A stretch of 8,704 bases of DNA from Acidicaldus organivorans (lineage in GTDB: Bacteria > Pseudomonadota > Alphaproteobacteria > Acetobacterales > Acetobacteraceae), in contig KN173914.1 in NCBI GenBank assembly GCA_000759655.1, positions 6,272 through 14,975 on the forward strand, in the 5' to 3' direction. Shown here piece after piece: positions 1-6,108 of the stretch. Below the pieces are notes generated by a model. That model was given only the letters and a program-made list of their open reading frames with translations. It was not told the origin of the DNA and searched no databases. Every line of letters begins with the position of its first letter. Within the stretch, counting starts at the first letter, position 1. Both the position numbers and the translations under genes were made by a program.

Positions 1-1498
1 AATGAGCATTTCCGAAATTTTCGCCCGCTTCGGCGAGCCTGCCTTCCGCGAAGGTGAGGAGCGCGTCATCCGCCGCCTGCTCGAAGGCCCGCCCATCGTG
101 CTCGCGGTGGGGGGCGGCGCCTTCATGAACCCGCGCACCCGCGCCCTCTGCCGCGCCCGCGCGGTGAGCCTCTGGCTGCGCTGCGCCCTTCCCACCCTCA
201 TCGCCCGCGTCGCCGGCCGCACCCACCGCCCGCTGCTCGCGGGCGGCGATCCCGCCGCCGTCCTCGCCCGCTTGATGGCCGAGCGCCATCCCGTCTATGC
301 CGAGGCCGACCTCATCGTCGATGGCGATGACGCAAGCGTGGAGGAGACGATGGAGAAGGTGCTCGCGGCGCTCGATGCCTATACCCCCCCGGCAAGGGTG
401 CCGGTCGGCCTCGCCCACGCCTCCTACGAGGTGCTGATCGGCGCGGGGCTGCTCGATCGGGCAGGCGCCCATCTCGCCCCCGTCCTTCCCCAGAAGCGCG
501 CCATCATCGTCACCGACGCCGAGGTGGGGCCGCTCTATGCGGCGCGCCTCAGGGCCGCCCTTGAAGAGACCGGCTTCAGCGTGGCCGAGGAGCGGGTGGC
601 GGGGGGTGAGGAGTCGAAGTCGCTCGCCACCTACGCCGACCTCGCCGAGCGCATCCTCGCCCGCGGCATCGAACGCCGCACCACCATCATCGCGCTCGGC
701 GGGGGGGTGATCGGCGATCTCGCTGGTTTCGTCGCCGCCACCCTGTTGCGCGGGCTTCCTTTCGTGCAGATCCCGACCACGCTGCTTGCCCAGGTCGATT
801 CGAGCGTGGGCGGCAAGACCGGCATCAACTCGCGCCACGGCAAGAACCTGATCGGCGCGTTCCACCAGCCGCGGATGGTGCTCGCCGACACCTCCCTGCT
901 CGAAACTCTTCCTTTGCGCGAACGCCGCGCGGGCTACGCCGAAATCGTCAAGGCGGCATTGATTGGGGATGCGGATTTCTTCGCCTGGTGCGAGGCGAAC
1001 GGCGCGGAGGTGATCGCGGGCGGGGCGGCGGCGGTCGAGGCGATCCGCCGCGCGGTGGAATTCAAGGCGGAGGTGGTCGCCGCCGATGAGCGGGAGGAGA
1101 ATCCCGATGGCGGCCGGGCGCTCCTCAATCTTGGCCATACGTTCGGGCATGCGATCGAGGCCGAGTGCGGCTATCGCGACGTGCTGCATGGCGAGGCGGT
1201 GGCGGTGGGGACGGGGCTCGCCTTTCTTCTCTCCGCCGAGCTCGGTCTCTGCCCGCCCGAGGATGCGGCGCGGGTGATCGGCCATCTCGGCGCGGTCGGG
1301 CTTCCGGCGCGGCTCGGCGACCTCCACCGCCCCTTCTCCGCCGAGGCGCTGATCGGGCACATGCGGCGCGACAAGAAGGTGCGCGACGGGGCCCTCACCC
1401 TCATCCTCGCCGAGGGGATCGGCAAGGCGGTGCTGCGCCGCGACATCCCCAAGGACCGGGTTCGCGCCCTTCTCATCGGCGAAGGGGCGCGCTCCTGA
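1..1498 (+). CDS. aroKB: Bifunctional shikimate kinase / 3-dehydroquinate synthase (AroK-AroB fusion), 5' end outside window
   Basis: The cytoplasmic product covers two shikimate-pathway steps: phosphorylation of shikimate by ATP (kinase domain) and NAD/metal-dependent cyclisation of DAHP to 3-dehydroquinate (synthase domain). About 499 codons are visible. Residues are counted from the ATG at 2, which is an internal Met: the reading begins mid-kinase, so the Walker A P-loop and start codon lie upstream. Kinase residues 1-122 show the FREGEERVI segment, the GGG shikimate-binding loop (37-39), the lid arginine in RTHRPLL (72-78) and RHPVY (95-99). After a short linker (about 123-138) comes a complete AroB domain (139-498). 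It has GGGVIGDLAGF (233-243), IPTTLLAQVDSSVGGKTGIN (257-276), HGKNLIGAFHQP and metal ligands E314, H379 and H396 in YAEIVK, LGHTFGH and LHGE. No stop separates the domains, so this is a true fusion as read. An internal ATG at 350 could also yield AroB alone. TGA ends the gene at 1496-1498; no clear intrinsic terminator follows. Function is secure. Confidence 0.95.
   Translation, partial: MSISEIFARFGEPAFREGEERVIRRLLEGPPIVLAVGGGAFMNPRTRALCRARAVSLWLRCALPTLIARVAGRTHRPLLAGGDPAAVLARLMAERHPVYAEADLIVDGDDASVEETMEKVLAALDAYTPPARVPVGLAHASYEVLIGAGLLDRAGAHLAPVLPQKRAIIVTDAEVGPLYAARLRAALEETGFSVAEERVAGGEESKSLATYADLAERILARGIERRTTIIALGGGVIGDLAGFVAATLLRGLPFVQIPTTLLAQVDSSVGGKTGINSRHGKNLIGAFHQPRMVLADTSLLETLPLRERRAGYAEIVKAALIGDADFFAWCEANGAEVIAGGAAAVEAIRRAVEFKAEVVAADEREENPDGGRALLNLGHTFGHAIEAECGYRDVLHGEAVAVGTGLAFLLSAELGLCPPEDAARVIGHLGAVGLPARLGDLHRPFSAEALIGHMRRDKKVRDGALTLILAEGIGKAVLRRDIPKDRVRALLIGEGARS
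340..352 (+). promoter_or_regulatory. Candidate internal ribosome-binding site and ATG for free AroB
   Basis: A perfect GGAGG (340-344) is followed by a 5-nt spacer and an in-frame ATG at 350-352, inside the last helix of the kinase domain. Initiation here would give a 382-residue protein beginning MEKVLAALDA and containing the entire synthase domain, close to the length of stand-alone AroB. The motif arises from Val-Glu-Glu codons, so it could be coincidental; use in vivo is inference only. Confidence 0.35.
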
Positions 1499-1527
1499 AA
1501 GGGCGGTGAAACGGAAACCCAAAAAGA

Positions 1528-1553
1528 GGAAAATGGTGGGGGAAAATGGTGGG
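1528..1553. repeat. 13-bp perfect tandem duplication at tRNA 3' end
   Basis: The 13-mer GGAAAATGGTGGG occurs at 1528-1540 and again, with no gap, at 1541-1553. The right copy contains the complement of the tRNA-Val CCA tail, the discriminator and the last three acceptor bases. The left copy therefore duplicates the tRNA 3' end plus its trailer. It may reflect replication slippage or a past excision/integration event at the tRNA; there is no integrase nearby. Confidence 0.8.
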
Positions 1554-1621
1554 CGGTACTGGGATCGAACCAGTGGCCTCCCGCGTGTCAAGCGGACGCT
1601 CTCCCGCTGAGCTAACCGCCC
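1547..1621 (-). tRNA. tRNA-Val, anticodon GAC, CCA encoded
   Basis: Read on the minus strand from 1621 to 1547, the sequence folds as a complete 75-nt cloverleaf. The acceptor stem GGGCGGT/ACCGCCC is fully paired. The D arm is GCTC-AGCGGGA-GAGC. The anticodon arm is TCCGC-TTGACAC-GCGGG, with GAC as the anticodon and one T.G pair at the stem base. The variable loop has 5 nt, and the T arm is ACTGG-TTCGATC-CCAGT. The discriminator is A (1550), followed by genome-encoded CCA (1549-1547). GAC reads GTC, and GTT by wobble, for valine. The gene is convergent with aroKB (48-bp gap) and divergent from the downstream amidohydrolase gene. A sigma-70-like promoter lies just upstream. Confidence 0.96.
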
Positions 1622-1635
1622 CACCGGCGGGCTTG

Positions 1636-1664
1636 CTTCTAGCCTCGCCCCGCCCGGAGGGCAA
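1636..1664 (-). promoter_or_regulatory. Candidate sigma-70-type promoter of tRNA-Val
   Basis: On the minus strand a -35 TTGCCC (1664-1659) and a -10 TAGAAG (1641-1636) are separated by exactly 17 bp. Each hexamer matches the consensus at 4 of 6 positions. The -10 ends 14 bp before the mature tRNA 5' end, implying a leader of about 7 nt, which is normal for a tRNA gene. An 8-bp inverted repeat (1629-1636 and 1661-1668) flanks the spacer. The call rests on motif and position only. Confidence 0.5.
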
Positions 1665-1743
1665 GCCCCGGTAGAGATGAAAACCCCCCGATCAAATCCC
1701 CATGCAAAGGTCCCGAAGAAAGGGCAGAACCGGAAGAGAGGGG

Positions 1744-2697
1744 ATGACAAGCGGGGCGGAGAGACTTTTTAATGAAGCGATGGACGCCCTCGCCGCGCCG
1801 CTGCCCGCCCCGCTTCCGCCGCTCTCCGAACCACCCTACCGGGAGGACGGGGTAAGCCCGCCGTTTCTCACCCCTCTCCTCCTCACCTCGCCCCATTCCG
1901 GACGCTATTACCCCCCCGATTTCCTCGCCGTCTCCCGCCTCGATCTCCCCGCACTTCGCCGCAGCGAGGACGCCTTCGTCGATGCGATCGCCGCCGCGGG
2001 GCCGAAGCTCGGGATTCCCCTGCTCGCCGGACATTACGCGCGCATCTTCTGCGATCTCAACCGCGGGCCGTGGGAGCTCGACCCGGCGATGTTCGCCGAG
2101 ACGCTGCCCGATTTCGTCACCACCACCACCCCCAAGCTCGCCGCGGGTCTCGGCACACTGCCCCGGCTGGGCGCGGGCAGCGAGCCGATCTATCGCGACA
2201 AGCTCTCCTTCACCGAAGCCGAACGCCGGGTGCGCGGGGTGTGGGAGCCGTTCCATGCCCGGCTCGCCGCGCTGATCGGGGAGATCCGCGCCACCCATGG
2301 CGGGGTGGTGCTGCTCGATCTCCACTCCATGCCTGAACTCAGCCTCGCCGGACTGCCCCCGGCCGACATCGTGCTCGGCGATGCGCATGGCGCCTCGGCC
2401 GACCCCACCCTGGTTGCGCGGATCGCTGCCCTGTTCACCGCGCAAGGATTGCGGGTGCGTCGCAATCACCCCTACGCCGGGGGCTACATCACCCGCCATT
2501 ACGGAACCCCCGCGGCGGGCGTGCACGTGGTGCAGATCGAAATGGCGCGACGGCTTTACATGGACGAGCGCACCCTCACCGCCCATGCCGGGCTCTCGCG
2601 CCTCCGCTCGATCCTCGAGGAGGTGCTCGCCAAGCTCCGCCGCGAGGCGGAGGCCTGGCTTCCCCCCACTCAGGCCGCCCGGCCGGGAAGACGCTGA
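1744..2697 (+). CDS. N-formylglutamate amidohydrolase family protein
   Basis: This is a 317-residue cytoplasmic zinc-dependent hydrolase of the FGase family (PF05013). Characterised members cleave N-formyl-L-glutamate to glutamate and formate in histidine degradation; distant paralogues may act on other N-acyl substrates. From the ATG at 1744, family blocks appear in order: SPHSG (49-53), SEDAFVD (74-80), DLNR (104-107), DLHSMP (192-197), NHPYAGGYITRHYG (241-254) and VQIEMARRLYMDE (263-275). The His and Glu residues in these blocks are the expected metal and catalytic ligands. I chose 1744 because GGAAGAG/AGAGG lies immediately upstream and the family block follows at a normal distance. An in-frame ATG at 1702 would add 14 residues but has no Shine-Dalgarno. 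No other hut genes are in view, so the histidine-pathway role is unproven and I give no symbol. Its 3' end overlaps convergent comM by 28 bp. Confidence 0.88.
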   Translation: MTSGAERLFNEAMDALAAPLPAPLPPLSEPPYREDGVSPPFLTPLLLTSPHSGRYYPPDFLAVSRLDLPALRRSEDAFVDAIAAAGPKLGIPLLAGHYARIFCDLNRGPWELDPAMFAETLPDFVTTTTPKLAAGLGTLPRLGAGSEPIYRDKLSFTEAERRVRGVWEPFHARLAALIGEIRATHGGVVLLDLHSMPELSLAGLPPADIVLGDAHGASADPTLVARIAALFTAQGLRVRRNHPYAGGYITRHYGTPAAGVHVVQIEMARRLYMDERTLTAHAGLSRLRSILEEVLAKLRREAEAWLPPTQAARPGRR

Positions 2698-4196
2698 CGG
2701 AAGGCGAGCGCCTCGGCGAGATGGGGACGCTCGACCCGTTCCTCGCCGGCGAGATCGGCGATCGAGCGCGCCACCCGCAGAAACCGCGCGAAGCCCCGCC
2801 CGGAAAGGCCGAGCGGCTCGGCCGCCTGCTCGGCGAAGCGCCGCGCTTCGCCACTCAGCGCCACCGCCCCCGGATCGAGTTCGGCATTGGGCTTGCCCTG
2901 ACGGGCGAGCGCCCGGGCGCGGGCTTGCGCCACCCGTGCCGCCACCACCGACGAGGGCTCGCCCGCCGGGGCGCGGGAGAGTTCGGCAGGCGGGATCGGG
3001 GTGACCTGGACGGTGAGATCGATGCGGTCGAGCAGCGGGCCGCTCAAGCGCGCGAGATAATCTTCGCCGCAGCGCGGCGCGCGGGAGCATTCGCGGGCGG
3101 GCGTGCCGAGATGGCCGCAGCGGCAGGGGTTCATCGCGGCAACCATCTGGAACCGGGCGGGATAGGTGACATGGGCGGCAGCGCGCGCCACCGCAATCCG
3201 CCCGGTCTCAAGCGGCTGGCGCAGCGCTTCGAGGACGGGGCGCGGAAACTCGGGAAGCTCGTCGAGAAAGAGGACCCCGCGATGGGCGAGCGAGATCTCG
3301 CCTGGCCGGGCGCGTTGTCCGCCCCCGGTGAGCGCCGCCTGCGAGGCGCTGTGATGTGGCTCGCGATAGGGCGGCCGGCGGATCAGCCGCCCCTCCTCGA
3401 GGAGGCCGGCGAGCGAGTGGATCATGCTCACTTCGAGCGCTTCGGTAGGCGTGAGGTCGGGAAGGATGGAGGGAAGGCGCTCGGCGAGCATCGACTTCCC
3501 CGCTCCCGGCGGGCCGACGAGGAGCAGATTGTGCCTTCCCGCGGCGGCGATCTCGAGGGCGCGGCGGGCGCTCTCCATCCCCTTGACCTCGGCGAGATCA
3601 GGCCGCCCCGTTTCCTCGCGCGGCAAGGCGGGCGCCGGCGGGGTGAGCATCTGATGGCCGCGAGGGTGATTGATCAGCGAGAGGAGATCGGGGGCGGCGA
3701 TCACCGCGAGCCCGCCGGCCCAGGCCGCCTCGCCGCCCTGCGCGGCCGGGCAGATCAGGCCGAGATCACGCGCTAGCGCCCCGATCGCCGCGGGCAGCAC
3801 GCCCGCCACCGGCAACAGCCGCCCATCGAGCGAGAGCTCGCCGAGGGCCGCATATTCGAGGAGTTCCTCGGCGGGGATGACGCCCATCGCGGCAAGCACG
3901 CCCAAAGCGATGGGAAGGTCGAAATGGCTGCCCTCCTTGAGGAGGTCGGCGGGGGCGAGATTGACCACCACCCGTTTGGCAGGAAGCGAGAGCCCCATCG
4001 CGCCGAGCGCGGCCCGCACCCGCTCCCGCGCCTCGCCCACCGCCTTGTCGGGAAGGCCCACCACGAGAAAGGCGGGAAGCCCAGAAGCGACCTGCACCTG
4101 CACCTCGACCGGCACCGCTTCGATGCCGACGAAGGCGAAGGAGGGGATGCGGGCGATGGTGGCGGGATCGGCGGGTGGGGCGTGGAGATCGCCCAT
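2670..4196 (-). CDS. comM: YifB/ComM family Mg-chelatase-like AAA+ ATPase
   Basis: The 508-residue product belongs to the YifB/ComM family. ComM is a hexameric helicase that promotes branch migration during integration of transforming DNA; in many non-competent bacteria its role is unclear. Visible in order are an N-terminal lid/ChlI-like domain (about 16-170, with FVGIEAVPVEVQVQVASGLPAF and KRVVVNLAPADLLKEGSHFDLPIALG), Walker A GPPGAGKS (228-235), PHHSAS, Walker B GVLFLDEL (307-314), the sensor AAMNPC with four Cys of a zinc finger (358, 360, 370, 376), and LLDRIDL. A C-terminal Mg-chelatase domain closes it with GFARFLRVARSIADL. Length is normal for the family. The ATG at 4196 is chosen because AGGA lies 8 nt upstream. 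An in-frame TTG at 4244 would add 16 unrelated residues, and its TTGACA looks like a -35 element instead. The gene is downstream of the lipoprotein gene (117-bp gap) and may have its own promoter. Confidence 0.94.
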   Translation of the reverse strand: MGDLHAPPADPATIARIPSFAFVGIEAVPVEVQVQVASGLPAFLVVGLPDKAVGEARERVRAALGAMGLSLPAKRVVVNLAPADLLKEGSHFDLPIALGVLAAMGVIPAEELLEYAALGELSLDGRLLPVAGVLPAAIGALARDLGLICPAAQGGEAAWAGGLAVIAAPDLLSLINHPRGHQMLTPPAPALPREETGRPDLAEVKGMESARRALEIAAAGRHNLLLVGPPGAGKSMLAERLPSILPDLTPTEALEVSMIHSLAGLLEEGRLIRRPPYREPHHSASQAALTGGGQRARPGEISLAHRGVLFLDELPEFPRPVLEALRQPLETGRIAVARAAAHVTYPARFQMVAAMNPCRCGHLGTPARECSRAPRCGEDYLARLSGPLLDRIDLTVQVTPIPPAELSRAPAGEPSSVVAARVAQARARALARQGKPNAELDPGAVALSGEARRFAEQAAEPLGLSGRGFARFLRVARSIADLAGEERVERPHLAEALAFRQRLPGRAA

Positions 4197-4238
4197 CGCA
4201 TCTTTCCTGCCCGACCACGCTGATGCGCGCAAGAGTTT

Positions 4239-4261
4239 TGTCAACTTCGCGTGAAAGTTGA
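4239..4261 (-). promoter_or_regulatory. Perfect inverted repeat overlapping a consensus -35 upstream of comM
   Basis: TCAACTT (4241-4247), a 7-nt spacer and AAGTTGA (4255-4261) form a perfect 7-bp inverted repeat. On the minus strand its downstream arm merges with TTGACA (4244-4239), a perfect sigma-70 -35 hexamer 43 bp before the comM ATG. No good -10 is visible at 16-19 bp, so the promoter is tentative. The position is typical of a repressor operator. No T-run follows, which argues against an intrinsic terminator. Confidence 0.4.
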
Positions 4262-4313
4262 GACGCCCGCCCCGTGCAAGGAGGGTCGCTTCGCCCGAAG
4301 ATTGAAAAGCTGC

Positions 4314-5000
4314 TCAATGCTCGGCGACGGCGAGCGGGGCGGGCGGCGCGCTCCGCTTTTTGGCCTTGCTGGTTTTGCTCGCCTTGCGCTTTGTCCCCGC
4401 CGCGTGACGGGCCGTTCCGTGATGCGAGGAGGGGACGGAGGTTTCGGCCGGACGCGGCGGGAGAGACCGCACATAGGCGATCGTCTCGGCCGGGAGCGCC
4501 TTGCCCCGCCGCGCATGGGCAAGCCACGCCTCAGGTCCGGCATTGTAGGCGGCGAGGACGTTCCCCGGGCCGACCTCCGCGGCGAGGTCGTGGAGATAGG
4601 CCGTGCCGGCGAGGATGTTGTCACGCGGCGCGAAAGGGTCGGCGCCGAGACCGTATTTGGCGCGCATCGCCTCATAGGTGCGCGGCATGAGCTGCATCAG
4701 CCCCCGCGCTCCTTCCCGCGAGACGGCATGCACCTCGCCCCTCGATTCCTTCCAGATCACCGTCCGGATCAGGTCGGGAGAAACGTCGAAGCGGGCGGAA
4801 GCCTCGGCGATATAAGGCCCCCAGGGATCGGAATCGGGCCCGGGCGCCGGATAGCCCTGCACGAGATGGGGCGCGGGCGGCAAGGCCCCCGAGGTGGCGC
4901 AGGCGCCGAGGAAAAGCAGGAGGCCGAACCCCGCCGCCCGTCCCCAGAAGGCGGGAGGCGGCGGCGCGAGGCGCGACGGACTTGCGGGGAGAGAGTTCAT
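4314..5000 (-). CDS. SLT-domain lytic transglycosylase, probable lipoprotein
   Basis: The 228-residue protein is a predicted lipid-anchored enzyme that cleaves the MurNAc-GlcNAc bond of peptidoglycan to form 1,6-anhydro-MurNAc. A basic N-terminus, a hydrophobic stretch (22-33) and the lipobox LGAC (Cys34) predict signal peptidase II processing and membrane anchoring facing the periplasm. A compact SLT domain (about 60-175) follows: IWKESRG with catalytic Glu85, GARGLMQLMP (97-106), NILAGTAYL (128-136) and AAYNAGPEAW (150-159), then ETIAYVRSL. The last 40 residues form a Ser/Lys/Arg/Ala-rich basic, low-complexity tail. The ATG at 5000 is preferred over the ATG at 5009 because AAGGAGG lies 9 nt before it but directly abuts the earlier one. 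The gene follows the SBF-like transporter gene with a 78-bp gap containing a stem-loop. Family assignment is firm; subfamily is not. Confidence 0.9.
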   Translation of the reverse strand: MNSLPASPSRLAPPPPAFWGRAAGFGLLLFLGACATSGALPPAPHLVQGYPAPGPDSDPWGPYIAEASARFDVSPDLIRTVIWKESRGEVHAVSREGARGLMQLMPRTYEAMRAKYGLGADPFAPRDNILAGTAYLHDLAAEVGPGNVLAAYNAGPEAWLAHARRGKALPAETIAYVRSLPPRPAETSVPSSHHGTARHAAGTKRKASKTSKAKKRSAPPAPLAVAEH

Positions 5001-5009
5001 CGTCACCAT

Positions 5010-5016
5010 CCTCCTT
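5010..5016 (-). promoter_or_regulatory. Shine-Dalgarno AAGGAGG deciding the transglycosylase start
   Basis: AAGGAGG on the minus strand lies 9 nt before the ATG at 5000, 3 nt before a GTG at 5006 and 0 nt before an ATG at 5009, all in frame. Spacing favours 5000; the choice changes only three residues ahead of the signal peptide. Confidence 0.6.
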
Positions 5017-5034
5017 CTTCTCCCAGAGCCTTCT

Positions 5035-5061
5035 TCCGAAGCGGCCGCATGGGCCTTCGGA
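5035..5061 (-). other. Stem-loop between SBF-like transporter and transglycosylase genes
   Basis: TCCGAA (5035-5040) pairs with TTCGGA (5056-5061), and inside it GGCC (5043-5046) pairs with GGCC (5052-5055) around a 5-nt loop. This gives ten pairs with a 2-nt bulge. It lies 17 bp past the transporter stop codon and ahead of the lipoprotein RBS. There is no T-tract on either strand, so it is not a classical intrinsic terminator. It could be a 3'-end-stabilising or processing element. Confidence 0.55.
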
Positions 5062-5078
5062 GCGGATGGCGGGACGCC

Positions 5079-6098
5079 TCAGGCGCCGGGGGCGGAAAGG
5101 GCAGCGCCTTTCGGCGCCTCCTCCTCGCGTTCGGCCCGCTCCGCGTAACGGCGGGCGAGCCAGGCACAGACCATGAGCTGCATCTGATGGAAGATCATCA
5201 GCGGCAGCACCGTCATCCCCACGGCGGGGCCGGCGAAGAGGACGTTCGCCATCGGAATCCCGCTCGCCAGCGTCTTCTTCGAGCCGCAAAACACGATCGC
5301 GACCTCATCGGCGCGCGGGAACTTCAACGCTCGTGACCCATAGGTGGTGATGAGGAGGACGGCTCCCAGTAAAATTCCGTTGACCGCGACGAGGATGACG
5401 AAACGGAGCGGCGGCAGCTGGTGCCAGATCCCGTGCACCACCGCCTCGGAGAAGGCGACATAGACGACGAGCAGGATCGAGCTGCGGTCGGTGACGGCGA
5501 GGATGCGCCGGTTGCGCGCCGCCCATTCGCCGATCAGGGGCCGCAGCGCCTGACCCGCGAGAAAGGGGACCAAAAGCTGGAGCACGATCTTCTCCACCTC
5601 GCCAAACGAGATCCCTCCGCCGTGCAGGCGCATGAGCAGGGTGACGAGGAGCGGGGTGAGGAAGATCCCGATCAGGTTGGAGGCGGTCGCCGCGCAGATC
5701 GCCGCCGGCACGTTGCCGCGGGCGATCGAGGTAAACGCGATCGAAGACTGCACGGTGGAGGGAAGGGCGCAGACGAAGAGGACGCCCATCCACAGCGGCT
5801 CGCTCAACAGCGGGCGGAGAAGGAGATGCAGGGTGACGCCGAGGAGGGGGAAGACGACGAAAGTCGCCGCCATGATGAGGAGATGGAGCCGCCAGTGGGT
5901 GAGGCCGGAGAGGACCGCCTCGCGGGAGAGCCGCGCCCCTTGCAGGAAGAAGAGGGCGGCGATGGCGAAGACGGCGAGCCATTTGAACACCGTCTCGCTG
6001 GTGCCCTGACAGGGCAGCACGGTGGCGGTCGCCACCACCGCGATGAGGGCGAGGGTGAAGGGGTCGGGGCGGAAGAGGGAGGCCGCGCGGAGCGCCAT
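5079..6098 (-). CDS. SBF-like (bile acid:sodium symporter superfamily) membrane transporter
   Basis: The 339-residue inner-membrane protein resembles the SBF-like/YfeH branch of the bile acid:sodium symporter (BASS) superfamily. Characterised BASS members move organic anions with Na+; the substrate of this branch is generally unknown. Around ten hydrophobic segments are visible, roughly at 13-29, 38-54, 70-95, 101-122, 130-156, 166-190, 203-222, 232-252, 262-288 and 290-316. Branch-typical signatures are FFLQGARLS (50-58), LPSTVQSSIAFTSIARGN (112-129), a helix-breaking stretch AATASNLIGIFLTPLL (136-151), FCGSKKTLASGIPMA (270-284) and LPLMIFHQMQL (298-308). A charged C-terminal tail is probably cytoplasmic. 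The start at 6098 lies 10 bp after the carbonic anhydrase stop and has no clear Shine-Dalgarno, so translation probably depends on coupling. Family confidence is high; substrate is unassigned. Confidence 0.88.
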   Translation of the reverse strand: MALRAASLFRPDPFTLALIAVVATATVLPCQGTSETVFKWLAVFAIAALFFLQGARLSREAVLSGLTHWRLHLLIMAATFVVFPLLGVTLHLLLRPLLSEPLWMGVLFVCALPSTVQSSIAFTSIARGNVPAAICAATASNLIGIFLTPLLVTLLMRLHGGGISFGEVEKIVLQLLVPFLAGQALRPLIGEWAARNRRILAVTDRSSILLVVYVAFSEAVVHGIWHQLPPLRFVILVAVNGILLGAVLLITTYGSRALKFPRADEVAIVFCGSKKTLASGIPMANVLFAGPAVGMTVLPLMIFHQMQLMVCAWLARRYAERAEREEEAPKGAALSAPGA

Positions 6099-6108
6099 GG
6101 AGGGGCGC

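Noticed and set aside
1499..1546. Intrinsic terminator for aroKB or the tRNA between the convergent genes
   Set aside because: On the minus strand, T-rich runs follow the tRNA, but I found no GC-rich stem before them, so termination there is not supported by structure.
1528..1621. tRNA-Val as an active attachment site of an integrated element
   Set aside because: No integrase, second attachment-site copy or foreign gene lies nearby; both flanks are housekeeping genes with matching composition.
1639..3090. Long minus-strand open frame opposite the amidohydrolase and in another frame of comM
   Set aside because: It crosses two real genes and its composition is low-complexity Arg/Gly/Ala, with no recognisable motif.
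2721..3776. Long plus-strand open frame (351 codons) opposite comM
   Set aside because: The minus strand encodes an unmistakable YifB/ComM protein. The opposite frame is Arg/Gly/Glu-rich with no motif, as expected for a shadow in 70% G+C DNA.
4197..4244. Upstream TTG start for comM at 4244
   Set aside because: The extra 16 residues match nothing in the family and there is no Shine-Dalgarno; the ATG at 4196 has AGGA at 8 nt.
4289..4300. Short hairpin CTTC-GCCC-GAAG after the transglycosylase stop as an intrinsic terminator
   Set aside because: It has only four useful base pairs and no T-run on either strand, so a chance fold is more likely.
4251..5336. Plus-strand open frame (361 codons) opposite the transglycosylase and transporter 3' end
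   Set aside because: It is antisense to a lipoprotein with intact lipobox and SLT motifs; no family features are seen in the frame itself.
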